Source: JBEATZ01 sp041178545 (GTDB taxonomy: Bacteria > Planctomycetota > UBA1135 > UBA2386). From it: DNA of 64,000 nt. Each line of letters begins with the position of its first letter. Positions within the stretch are counted from its first letter, which is position 1. The translations under genes were made by a program, and so were the position numbers. This document shows positions 50,977 to 59,829 of this stretch, in pieces. The stretch is from assembly GCA_041178545.1 (NCBI GenBank), contig JBEGVB010000017.1, positions 37,277 to 101,276 of the forward strand, written 5' to 3'. The notes beneath the pieces were generated by a model. That model was not told the origin of the DNA and ran no database searches. It worked only from the letters and a program-made list of their open reading frames with translations.

Positions 50977-52278
50977 ATGAGCCCGCGCACCGCAACCGGC
51001 AAGAAGCCCAAGGCCCCCAAGCAGGCCGCGCGCGCCAAGGGCGCCGCGGCCCGCTCCACCGCCAAGCCCGCCGCAAAGGCAGGCAAGCGTGCCAAGGCTT
51101 CGGCCACGCCGCCACGCAAGCCCGTCGCCGAGGCCGTTGCGTCCCGCGCGGCAGCGGCGCCCGTGCAGCGCAGCACGCCCACTGGCCTCGTTCGGCTGCT
51201 GGAGGACGATGGCTCGGTGGCGCGCGGGCGCGACCCCAACCTGCCTTCCGAGACGCTGCTGTTCCTGTACGAGCAGATGGTCCAGGTGCGCGAGTTCGAC
51301 CGCCGCATGCTCATGCTGCAGCGTCAGGGACGCATCGGCTTCTACGGGCCGATCCTGGGCCAAGAGGCTGCGACGGTGGGTTCGGTGGCCGCCCTCGAGG
51401 CGCGCGACTGGATCTTCCCCGCCCTGCGCGAGGGTGCTGCAGCCATGATGCGCGGGCTGCCGCTGGTCGAGGCCGTCAACCAGCTCATCGGCAACGGCGC
51501 GGACCGCTGCAAGGGCCGCCAGATGCCCTGCCACTACACCTTCAAGGAAGGCAACTACTACGGCATGTCGTCGGTGATCGGCACGCAGATCAGCCATGCC
51601 GTGGGTGCCGCGATGGCCGCCCGCATCCGCGGCGACGACGTGGTGGTCCTCGGCTACATGGGCGACGGCGCCACCTCCGCCAACGACTTCCACTGCGGGA
51701 TGAACTTCGCCGCCGTCTACCGCTCGCCCGTGGTCATGTTCTGCCAGAACAACCAGTGGGCGATCTCGGTGCCCATCAGCAAGCAGAGCGCCTCGGAGAC
51801 CATCGCCCAGAAGGGCATCGCCTACGGGATGCCCTCGGTGCGCGTGGACGGCAACGACGTGCTGGCCGTCTACTCGGTCACCCGCGAGGCAGTGGCACGT
51901 GCGCGCCGCGGTGAGGGCCCGACCTTCATCGAGGCCGTCACCTACCGCCGCCTCGGCCACTCCTCCTCCGACGACCCGACGCGCTACCGCGACGAGGCAG
52001 AGGTGCGCGAGTGGGAACGCAAGGACCCGGTCGACCGCTTCCGTCGTCACCTCGAGAAGCGCGGCATCTGGGGCGAAGCCAAGGAAGCAGCGCTCAAGGA
52101 GCGCATTGCCGCAGCCGTGAACGAGGCCATTGCCGCCGCCGAGGCCAACGGTCCGCCTGCCGACGAGACGCTCGTGACCGACGTCTACGCCGAGGTGCCG
52201 CCGCAGCTGCGTGAGCAGCTCGACGAGGTCCTCGCGCTCAACAAGATCCGCCAGAACGAGGGCGCGTTCCCGCTCTGA
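50977..52278 (+). CDS. Second E1 alpha subunit with lysine/alanine-rich tail
   Basis: A 433-residue paralogue of the upstream E1 alpha. The catalytic part is complete (GDGATSANDFHCGMNF..NN thiamine motif, GRQMPCHY, VIGTQISHAVGAAMAARIRG, VRVDGNDVLAVYSVTR, YRRLGHSSSDDPTRYRD), so it is not a pseudogene. It adds about 65 N-terminal residues rich in Lys, Ala and Pro (KKPKAPKQAARAKGAAARS and similar), resembling histone H1 tails, absent from the first copy. It starts 4 bases after the E2 stop. It may give the complex a second substrate range or tether it. Confidence 0.9.
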   Translation: MSPRTATGKKPKAPKQAARAKGAAARSTAKPAAKAGKRAKASATPPRKPVAEAVASRAAAAPVQRSTPTGLVRLLEDDGSVARGRDPNLPSETLLFLYEQMVQVREFDRRMLMLQRQGRIGFYGPILGQEAATVGSVAALEARDWIFPALREGAAAMMRGLPLVEAVNQLIGNGADRCKGRQMPCHYTFKEGNYYGMSSVIGTQISHAVGAAMAARIRGDDVVVLGYMGDGATSANDFHCGMNFAAVYRSPVVMFCQNNQWAISVPISKQSASETIAQKGIAYGMPSVRVDGNDVLAVYSVTREAVARARRGEGPTFIEAVTYRRLGHSSSDDPTRYRDEAEVREWERKDPVDRFRRHLEKRGIWGEAKEAALKERIAAAVNEAIAAAEANGPPADETLVTDVYAEVPPQLREQLDEVLALNKIRQNEGAFPL

Positions 52279-52312
52279 GCGGAACCGCCTGCCCACCCCG
52301 CATCCCCCTGCC

Positions 52313-53722
52313 ATGACCTACGACGTTGTTGTGATCGGCGCCGGCCCTGCCGGCTATGTCTGTGCCATCCGTTGCGCCCAGCTGGGCCTCAAGACCGCGG
52401 TCGTCGAGAAGGAGAACCTCGGCGGCGTGTGCCTCAATGTGGGGTGCATCCCCTCCAAGGCACTCATCGCAGCGTCGAAGCTGGCCGAGAAGATCCGCCA
52501 TGCGGACCTGATGGGCATCAAGGCGAAGTACGAGGGCCTCGACGTGGGCGCGCTCGTCGCATGGAAGGCAGGCATCGTCAACAAGCTCACCTCGGGCGTC
52601 GGCGGGCTGCTCAAGAACCACAAGATCGACGTGCACATGGGCGACGCCAAGGTCGTGGCCAAGGGCCGCGTCGAGGTGACGGCCAAGGACGGCAAGAAGG
52701 TCCTCGAGGCCAAGAACGTGGTGGTGGCCGTCGGCTCGACGCCCATCGAGGTGCCCGGCTTCGCCTTCGACGGCGAGAACGTGTGGTCCTCGACCCACGC
52801 CCTCGCGCCGAAGTCGCTGCCGAAGCGGATGATCGTGATCGGCGGTGGCTACATCGGTCTCGAGCTCGGCCTCGTCTACCACAAGCTCGGCACCGAGGTG
52901 CGCGTGCTGGAGTTCATGGACCGCGTGCTGCCGGGCATGGAGGAGGAGCTGTCCAAGGAGATGGCCCGCATGCTCAAGAAGAAGAAGGTCGAGGTCTTCA
53001 CCAAGACCAAGGCCGTCGGCTTCAAGAAGGGCAAGAACGGCCTCGAGGTCACGGCAGAGGTCGAGGGCAAGCCGCAGGTGTTCGAGTGCGACGTCGTGCT
53101 GTCGTGCGTCGGTCGCAAGCCGAGCGGCAAGAACCTCGGGCTCGAGGCCCTGGGCGTGAAGGTCGACGAGCGCGGGTTCGTGCCGGTCGACCACCGCCGT
53201 CAGACCAACGTGCCGGGCATCTACGCCATCGGCGACGTGGCCGGGCAGCCCATGCTGGCCCACAAGGGATCGCACGAGGGCCTGGTTGCCGCTGCGGCCA
53301 TCGCCGGCGAGAAGGGCGCGGCCTACGACCCAGCCTGCATCCCCGCAGTCATCTTCACCGACCCCGAGATCGCCTCGGTGGGCCTCTCGGCCGAGGAGGC
53401 CCGCAAGGCAGGCTTCGACCCGGTCGAGGGCCGCTTCCCGTTCGGCGCCTCGGGCCGCGCAATGTCACTCAACGAGACGGACGGCTGGGTCAAGGTCGTG
53501 GGCGACCGCAAGACCGACAAGCTGCTGGGCGTGCACATGATCGGCCCCGAGGTCACCGAGCTGGTGGCCGAGGCCGCACTGGCCATCGAGATGGGCGCGA
53601 CGGTCGGCGACCTCGCACAGACGATCCATGCACACCCGACGCTGCCCGAGGCGATGATGGAAGCCGCAGAGTCGGTGCACAACATGGCCGTGCACATCTT
53701 CCAGGCGCCCAAGAAGCACTGA
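52313..53722 (+). CDS. lpdA: Dihydrolipoyl dehydrogenase (E3)
   Basis: A 469-residue flavoprotein that reoxidises dihydrolipoyl E2 with NAD. The FAD motif is VVVIGAGPAGYVCA, the redox disulfide is Cys40/Cys45 in GGVCLNVGCIPSKAL, the NAD motif is MIVIGGGYIGLELG, the second FAD motif is IYAIGDVAG and the catalytic His-Glu pair is in HAHPTLPEAMMEA. It closes the lipA-bkd operon. Start ATG at 52313 gives the standard N-terminus. Confidence 0.96.
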   Translation: MTYDVVVIGAGPAGYVCAIRCAQLGLKTAVVEKENLGGVCLNVGCIPSKALIAASKLAEKIRHADLMGIKAKYEGLDVGALVAWKAGIVNKLTSGVGGLLKNHKIDVHMGDAKVVAKGRVEVTAKDGKKVLEAKNVVVAVGSTPIEVPGFAFDGENVWSSTHALAPKSLPKRMIVIGGGYIGLELGLVYHKLGTEVRVLEFMDRVLPGMEEELSKEMARMLKKKKVEVFTKTKAVGFKKGKNGLEVTAEVEGKPQVFECDVVLSCVGRKPSGKNLGLEALGVKVDERGFVPVDHRRQTNVPGIYAIGDVAGQPMLAHKGSHEGLVAAAAIAGEKGAAYDPACIPAVIFTDPEIASVGLSAEEARKAGFDPVEGRFPFGASGRAMSLNETDGWVKVVGDRKTDKLLGVHMIGPEVTELVAEAALAIEMGATVGDLAQTIHAHPTLPEAMMEAAESVHNMAVHIFQAPKKH

Positions 53723-53746
53723 GACCGGCACGGACGGGCAGGCGCG

Positions 53747-56641
53747 TCAGCGGCGGTAGCGCTCGAGGGCACCGCGCAGCAGTTGGTCGAGGCTCGCTGG
53801 ACCTTCCGACGGGCCCTGCTGGATCCCGCGCAGCGCCTGCTCGGCCTCACGGGTCGCGCGCTCCCGGTCCCCCTCCGCGAAGGCGACCTCGGCGCTGACG
53901 CACAGCATCCACGGACTCGGTGTCCGCCTGCGGGATCGGACCACGGCGAGAGCCCGGTCGATGGACTGCCTTGCAGCAGCCACGTCGCGCAACGACTGGT
54001 CACCGCCCGGGTCGACCTGCAGCCACGCGATCTCGACAAAGGTCTCCACGTAGGGCGGCCTGGACTCGGCAAGGTGCCGGTCGAGCGCCTCTCGCGCCTC
54101 ACGGAACCGGCCCATGCGCGCCAGCGCGATGCCCCGGTAGTGGCTTGCCCTGACCTCGTTGCCCGCCACCTGCATCCAACGGTCTGCCACGTCGAGCACC
54201 GATGCATGGTCGTGGGCCTGCAGGTAGCAGCGCACCATGAAGCCATGGATGCCCGGGAGCCAGTGGTCGCGGCTGCGCAAGGTGTCGAAGTGGACCCGGG
54301 CCTCCTCGAAACTGCTGTCCAGCATGAGTGCGATGGCGTAGTTGCCGCGCACGAAGGAGTTCTCGGGTCGCAGGGCATGCGCCTCGCCCCAGGCCGCAAG
54401 ACACTCCTGCTCACGGCCCTTCTCCCCGCGCAGCAGGCTGCCCAGCAATTCGAGCAGTTCGGCCCGCTCGATGCCGCGCGCGGTCTCGAGCCCCGTGCGG
54501 ATCCAGGACTCGGCGCGCGCCGGGTCCTTCTTCACGAAAGAGCCGGCAAGGTATGCGATGTCGCCGAGATCGGACTTGGGCAGCTTGGGCAGCACCTCGG
54601 ACTCGAACCGGTCGAAAGATTCCATCGAGCGCAGCACGCGACCCTTGGCGCGCAACAGGGCCCGCTCGGACAGCCCGCGGGCGAGCGCGGCCTCGACCAC
54701 CTCGAGTGCTTCCTGCGAACGACCTGCAAAGTCGAGGTGCTGGACCAGCACCTGCACTGCCTTTGCCGAGTCGGGCTGCAGTTGGAGCAGCTTGCGGGCG
54801 CTGGCCACTGCACGGTCGAGGTCGAGGGGTGCCCAGGAGATGGCGTCCCACATCATCACCTCGGGTGCTTCCGGCCAGATGGTGTGCATGGCCCAGAGCA
54901 CGCGCTCCAGCTCCTGCACGTCCTTGGCACCTGCAGCAGCGCGTGCGTGCAGGCCGTAGAACAGGGGGTCCGCCTCCCGGTCGCCGAGGTTGATCGACTG
55001 GAACAGTGGAAGCAGCGGGCGGAAGGCACCGGGCGCGTCAACTTCCTGCGCCCGCAGCAGCCCGTCGATGGCGCACACCAGCAGGTCAATGCGGTCGCGG
55101 CTGGACTGCAGCTGCCTCGATTCTGCACGCTCGAGGAACTGGTGCGAACGCGCGGCCTTCGCCCGCAGGACCCGCAGCCCGTCGTGACTCCCCACCAGCC
55201 CACGCTTGGAGTCGAGGAACGCCACGGCTGCGGCTGGCTGGCTGAGTGAGAGCGCCGTCGCGTAGCACGCGATCCCGACCGGGCCGTCCGGGAGCAGGTC
55301 CAGTGCCTCGCGGAACACGGGCAGAGCGAGCGCGGGGTCCTGGCTGAAGTAGAAGAGCTCCTGGAACGCCTGCTGCTGCAGGTTGCGTGCCTGCCCACGC
55401 AGTTCCGCCTCGCGCTGGGCGGCGATGCGAGGCTGCTCGAGGACGAGCGTGCCGGCAACCGCGAGGATGCCGGGCACCAACAAGGCAAGCGCGGTCACCA
55501 GTGCCGCCTTCCAAGGCTCGCGCCGCACCCACCGCCGCAGCCGTTCGTGGGCTGCGAGCGGGCGCGCGGCGATCGGGCGGTACTCGAGGAACGCGACCAG
55601 GTCGGCAGCCATCGCCTGCGCACTCGGGTAGCGACGCCCCGGCTCGGGGTCGATGGCCTTGTGCACGATGGTCTCCAGGTCCTTGGGCACGTCGACCTGG
55701 CTGCTGAGCCTCGGGATGCGACCAGCCTCGATGCGGGTCAGGTGCGCTGCGATGCCCTCGTCTGCGTAGGGCAGTCTCCGGGCAAGTGCCTCGTAGAGCG
55801 TGATGCCGAGGCCGTACACGTCGGTGGCAGGACCAAGGTCCTGCTGGCTGCGACGCAGCTGCTCGGGAGCGGCATAGAGTGGCGTGCCGGCGAAGTCCCC
55901 GGTCGCACTGCGATCGCCGTCGAGTTCGGCAGCGACGCCGAAGTCGGCGAGCTTTGCCTTGCCGTCCCTGCGGATCAGGATGTTGGAGGCCTTCACGTCG
56001 CGGTGGAGCAAGCCTGCATCGTGCACTGCCTGCAGGGCATGGGCGACGTCGACGAATGCCCCGAGCAGGAACTGCAGCGCCTCGCGCTGGGCAACCGGGC
56101 GGCCGAGCACCGCGGCAATCACTTCGAGGTCCCCCGGCTCCGGGTTGGGTGCGAGCCGCTGCAGCAGCTGCCGGAGGGTCACGCCCTCGACCCACTCCAT
56201 GGACAGGGCGAGTTGGTCGCCGAGGTCGAGCACGTCGTGCACCTTGACGATCCCGGGGTGGTCGAGCCGGGCGAGCACGCGGGCCTCGCGCAGGAACCGC
56301 GCCCGCGCCTTCTCGTCCCCCGCGAGCCAGCGCGGCAGCACCTTGAGCGCGACGGTGCGCCCGAGCCGGTGGTTGCGCGCCAGGTAGACGGTGCTCATGC
56401 CGCCGCGGCCCAGCTCGCCGAGGATGTCGTGTCCCGGCACGACGACGGTCTCGTTTGCGGGCACCTGTGACTGCACCTCTCGCAGCAGGTCCGGCAAGCG
56501 CTCCCGTACAGAGGCGTTGACCAGGTCCTCTGCCCGCAGGGTCACGGTCTTGCCGGCCTGCAGCTCCACGAGGGCACGCCGCCGGAGGTCGTGCTCCGCC
56601 GTTCCCCCGCCACCATCCGTGTTCCCAACCGTGGGCTCCAT
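53747..56641 (-). CDS. Ser/Thr protein kinase with TPR-like C-terminal region
   Basis: A 964-residue membrane kinase. The kinase domain (about 70-355) has LGRGGMSTVYLA, Lys100 in VALKVL, HRDVKASN (213-220), DFG at 233-235 and GTPLYAAPEQL, all canonical. A membrane helix (379-400) is followed by about 560 residues of helical TPR-like repeats (LLQLQPDSAKAVQVLVQHLD, AWGEAHALRPENSFVRGNYA, YRGIALARMGRFREAREALD). The repeats probably recruit partners. The target is unknown. It is transcribed toward lpdA. Confidence 0.92.
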   Translation of the reverse strand: MEPTVGNTDGGGGTAEHDLRRRALVELQAGKTVTLRAEDLVNASVRERLPDLLREVQSQVPANETVVVPGHDILGELGRGGMSTVYLARNHRLGRTVALKVLPRWLAGDEKARARFLREARVLARLDHPGIVKVHDVLDLGDQLALSMEWVEGVTLRQLLQRLAPNPEPGDLEVIAAVLGRPVAQREALQFLLGAFVDVAHALQAVHDAGLLHRDVKASNILIRRDGKAKLADFGVAAELDGDRSATGDFAGTPLYAAPEQLRRSQQDLGPATDVYGLGITLYEALARRLPYADEGIAAHLTRIEAGRIPRLSSQVDVPKDLETIVHKAIDPEPGRRYPSAQAMAADLVAFLEYRPIAARPLAAHERLRRWVRREPWKAALVTALALLVPGILAVAGTLVLEQPRIAAQREAELRGQARNLQQQAFQELFYFSQDPALALPVFREALDLLPDGPVGIACYATALSLSQPAAAVAFLDSKRGLVGSHDGLRVLRAKAARSHQFLERAESRQLQSSRDRIDLLVCAIDGLLRAQEVDAPGAFRPLLPLFQSINLGDREADPLFYGLHARAAAGAKDVQELERVLWAMHTIWPEAPEVMMWDAISWAPLDLDRAVASARKLLQLQPDSAKAVQVLVQHLDFAGRSQEALEVVEAALARGLSERALLRAKGRVLRSMESFDRFESEVLPKLPKSDLGDIAYLAGSFVKKDPARAESWIRTGLETARGIERAELLELLGSLLRGEKGREQECLAAWGEAHALRPENSFVRGNYAIALMLDSSFEEARVHFDTLRSRDHWLPGIHGFMVRCYLQAHDHASVLDVADRWMQVAGNEVRASHYRGIALARMGRFREAREALDRHLAESRPPYVETFVEIAWLQVDPGGDQSLRDVAAARQSIDRALAVVRSRRRTPSPWMLCVSAEVAFAEGDRERATREAEQALRGIQQGPSEGPASLDQLLRGALERYRR

Positions 56642-56705
56642 GTGGGCCGACGGATGATAGGAACACCGGACCGATCCACCAACCGGCCGGAATCCTCCGA
56701 CAGGC

Positions 56706-57920
56706 TCAGTTCTTGGATCCCTCGGACCGGGAGACCGCTGCACCCGCCGGATCGGCCCCGAGGCGCGCGCGCGACAGCCGGGTGGCTCCCAACACGCCGA
56801 GCCGCACGCGAGGCAGCGAGGGGTGCAGCGAGGTGCAGACCTCGTAGGGAGATGTGCCGTGGCGACAACGTTCCTCCGCCTCGAGCGCAACGTCTCCCTG
56901 GGCACCGACCAGCACGACTTCGTCCCCGACGCCCACCTCCGGCACCTCGGTGCAGTCCACCACCACCTGGTTCATGCTCACGAGCCCGACGATCGGTGCG
57001 CGGCGGCCATGGACGAGGACGTCGCCGTCGGACCAGTTGGCGCGGTGCAGGCCGTCCGCATACCCGCACGGCAGCAGGGCCAGCAGGCTGTCGCGTGCGC
57101 AAACGTGCATCGAGCCGTAGCCGACGGGAGTACCTGCAGCCACGCGGCGGAGTGCTGCAACGGTCGTCTTGAGCGAAAGGGTGCGGCGCAGACCGAGACG
57201 TTCGCGGATCTCGCGGGCCACGAGACCGTGCAGGCCGCCACCGATGCGGACGGCTGCACCATGGGCATCGGGCAGGAGGTGGGCGCCGAGGCTGTTGCAC
57301 GCATGGTGCGCGACCTCGACCCCTGCCCGCCGGAGGCGTTGCAGCACCTCGCGGAAGGCAGACCACTGGGCATGGACCGACTCGACGTCATCGGGCCCCA
57401 TCGCCGCAAAGTGCGTGAAGAGCGACACCACGCGCAGACCGTGCGTCCGCTGCAGCGCGAGCACGAAGTCCGCGGCCACCGCGGCCTCGACCCCGTGGCG
57501 GGTCATCCCCGTGTCGACCTCGACCTGGACCTCCATGCCCGGTCGCACGGCAGCGAGCGCAGCGGCGAGCCGGTGGTCCATCACCGCAGGCAGCAAGTCG
57601 TGGGCTGCGAGGAGAACAGCGTCTGCCTCGAGCGAGGGACCGACCACCATCACCGGGCAGCGGAAACCGGCCTTGCGCAACGCCACGCCCTCGGCAGCGT
57701 TGGCAACCGCCAACCGAGCTGCCCCTGCGGTGACCGCAGTGCGCGCCACGTCCAGCATGCCGTGGCCGTACGCATCGGACTTGACCACTGCGGTCAGTGA
57801 GCTGCCGGGGCTCAGCATGCCGATCCACGCGCGGACGTTGTGCTCGACCGCAGCCAGGTCGATCTCGACCCAGCAGCGCGCCTGTCCGCCCACCCTTGGT
57901 TGCATCTGCCTGCGCACCAT
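56706..57920 (-). CDS. alr: Alanine racemase
   Basis: A fold-III PLP enzyme, about 404 residues, making D-alanine for peptidoglycan. PLP lysine is Lys47 in VVKSDAYGHG; other motifs are VEVDTGMTRHGV, HHACNSLGAHL, GGGLHGL, GTPVGYGSMH (catalytic Tyr region) and LLPCGYADGLHR. The usual SMDQ motif reads SMNQ. The first strand starts at CWVEIDLAAVEHNV, so starts at 57920 or 57905 are the plausible ones; a longer frame extends upstream. It diverges from the symporter gene. Confidence 0.92.
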   Translation of the reverse strand: MVRRQMQPRVGGQARCWVEIDLAAVEHNVRAWIGMLSPGSSLTAVVKSDAYGHGMLDVARTAVTAGAARLAVANAAEGVALRKAGFRCPVMVVGPSLEADAVLLAAHDLLPAVMDHRLAAALAAVRPGMEVQVEVDTGMTRHGVEAAVAADFVLALQRTHGLRVVSLFTHFAAMGPDDVESVHAQWSAFREVLQRLRRAGVEVAHHACNSLGAHLLPDAHGAAVRIGGGLHGLVAREIRERLGLRRTLSLKTTVAALRRVAAGTPVGYGSMHVCARDSLLALLPCGYADGLHRANWSDGDVLVHGRRAPIVGLVSMNQVVVDCTEVPEVGVGDEVVLVGAQGDVALEAEERCRHGTSPYEVCTSLHPSLPRVRLGVLGATRLSRARLGADPAGAAVSRSEGSKN

Positions 57921-58032
57921 GCGCTGTCCGCCACTCACAAGGCTACCGGCGACCAAGCCCCGGTGGCAGCACTTCCTTTTTCCCGCACGCGCAGTGGCCA
58001 CGACCGCTCTCCCGCGCTTGCCTTTGACCTCG

Positions 58033-59805
58033 ATGCAGCTCACCACCATCGACTGGGCGATCATCGTCGCCTACTTCGCGCTCTGCCTCGGCATCGGCCT
58101 CATGCTGCGCAAGCGCGCCAGCGAGAGCTACCTCGAGTACTTCGCCTCGGGCCGCAACATGACCTGGTGGGTCGCAGGCACCTCCATGGTGGCCACCACC
58201 TTTGCCGCCGACACCCCGCTCGCGGTCACGGGACTCATCGCCAAGAACGGCCTCGCAGGCAACTGGTTCTGGTGGGCCTTTGCCCTCGGCGGGATGCTCA
58301 CCGTGTTCGTGTTCTCGCGGATGTGGCGCCGCAGCGAGGTCGTCACCGACGTCGAACTCATCGAACTGCGCTACAGCGGCCGGGCGGCTGCGTTCCTGCG
58401 CGGCTTCCGCGGCGTCTACATCGCCGTGGTGATGAACTCGATCATCATCGGCTGGGTCACCAAGGCCATGGCCGACGTGCTGCGCAACACCGTGCTGACC
58501 GACCTGCCGCAGGGCTCGCACGTGGACTTCCTGCTGGTGGCAGGGATGCTGGTGCTCACCGGCGTCTACAGCGTGCTGTCGGGCATGTGGGGCGTGGCGA
58601 TCACCGACGTGATCCAGTTCGTGATGGCCATGGTCGGCTGCATCGCACTGGCTGTCCTTGCGGTGGCCCACGTCGGCGGGATCGACGCACTGCAGCAGAA
58701 GGTTGCGGCGAACTTTGCGGGCGGCGAGCAGGTGTTCCACTTCCTGCCCGACTTCTCCGCCCAGGACCCATGGATGCCCGTGGGCGTGTTCCTCGTCATG
58801 GTGTTCGCCCAGTGGTGGGCCACGTGGTACCCGGGCAACGAACCGGGCGGTGGCGGCTACATCGTGCAGCGCATGGCGTCGTGCAAGGACGAGCGGCACG
58901 CCATCAAGGCAACGCTGCTGTTCCAGCTGGCGCACTACTGCGTGCGTCCGTGGCCGTGGATCCTCGTCGCGTTCGCGGCAATGGCCATGTACCCGGACCT
59001 GCTGCAGAAGCCCGACCCGGGCGTCGGCTACCCGATGGTGATCCGCGACCTCGCCCCCGCCGGCCTGCGCGGCCTGCTGCTGGTCACGTTCTTTGCAGCG
59101 TTCATGTCCACCATCAGCACCCAGATGAACTGGGGCGCGAGCTACCTCGTGAACGACGTGTGGCGCCGCTTCGTCAAGCCAAAGGCCACGGACCGCGAAC
59201 TGGTGGCTGCGTCACGGGTCGCCTCCGGTCTCGTGCTGGTCCTCGGTGGCATCGCTGCCGGGCTCATGATCGTGAACGGCATGTCGGTCGATGACGCCTG
59301 GAAGTTCCTGGCGGCACTCGGTGCCGGCGTCGGCCTCGTGTTCATCCTGCGCTGGTTCTGGTGGCGCATCAACGCGTGGAGCGAGATCGCAGCCATGGTC
59401 GGCTCGCTCTTCTTCTTCGTCGCCTACCAGGGCCTCGAAATCCACGACAGCTACCGCGGCCTGCTGGTGGCCTTCAGCTGCCTGGCGCTGTGGCTCGTCG
59501 TCACCTTTGCCACGCAGCCCGAGCCGATGGCCGTCCTCACGAGCTTCTACCGCAAGGTCCGGCCCGACGGCCCGGGCTGGGGGCCGGTGGCCGCAGTCGC
59601 ACCGGAGGTGCGTCGCGACGGAGTGCTCGGTCGCGGCATCCTCTGCGCACTGCTCGGCACCGGGGCCATCTGGCTCACCCTGCCGGGCATCGGTGCTGCC
59701 ATCTTCGGCGAGCACGGCAGGGCAGCACTGCTCCTCGGCGGTGCTGCGGCACTGCTCACGACACTGTTTGCCGCGATGAAGCCGCTGCTTGCACCGCCGC
59801 GCTGA
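58033..59805 (+). CDS. Sodium:solute symporter family protein
   Basis: A 590-residue membrane carrier of the SSS family with about thirteen helices. Family features include the first helix region IDWAIIVAYFALCLGIGLML, YFASGRNMTWWVAGTSMVATTFAADTPLAVTG, YSVLSGMWGVAITDVIQF and FFAAFMSTISTQMNWGASYLVNDVWRRF. It would import a sugar, amino acid or other organic solute with sodium; the substrate is not clear. Start ATG 58033 lies 112 bases from the divergent alr start. Confidence 0.93.
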   Translation: MQLTTIDWAIIVAYFALCLGIGLMLRKRASESYLEYFASGRNMTWWVAGTSMVATTFAADTPLAVTGLIAKNGLAGNWFWWAFALGGMLTVFVFSRMWRRSEVVTDVELIELRYSGRAAAFLRGFRGVYIAVVMNSIIIGWVTKAMADVLRNTVLTDLPQGSHVDFLLVAGMLVLTGVYSVLSGMWGVAITDVIQFVMAMVGCIALAVLAVAHVGGIDALQQKVAANFAGGEQVFHFLPDFSAQDPWMPVGVFLVMVFAQWWATWYPGNEPGGGGYIVQRMASCKDERHAIKATLLFQLAHYCVRPWPWILVAFAAMAMYPDLLQKPDPGVGYPMVIRDLAPAGLRGLLLVTFFAAFMSTISTQMNWGASYLVNDVWRRFVKPKATDRELVAASRVASGLVLVLGGIAAGLMIVNGMSVDDAWKFLAALGAGVGLVFILRWFWWRINAWSEIAAMVGSLFFFVAYQGLEIHDSYRGLLVAFSCLALWLVVTFATQPEPMAVLTSFYRKVRPDGPGWGPVAAVAPEVRRDGVLGRGILCALLGTGAIWLTLPGIGAAIFGEHGRAALLLGGAAALLTTLFAAMKPLLAPPR

Positions 59806-59813
59806 CCGCGACC

Positions 59814-59829
59814 CCAGCCTCAGGGCTGG
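59814..59829. terminator. Tight hairpin between convergent genes
   Basis: CCAGCC (59814-59819) and GGCTGG (59824-59829) form a perfect 6-base stem with a TCAG tetraloop. It begins 9 bases after the symporter stop and the loop holds the stop codon of the convergent secreted-protein gene. No T-run follows, so terminator activity is uncertain. Confidence 0.4.

Noticed and set aside
50977..52278. Second E1 alpha considered as a decayed duplicate
   Set aside because: The frame is intact and the thiamine-diphosphate motif and other conserved segments are complete.
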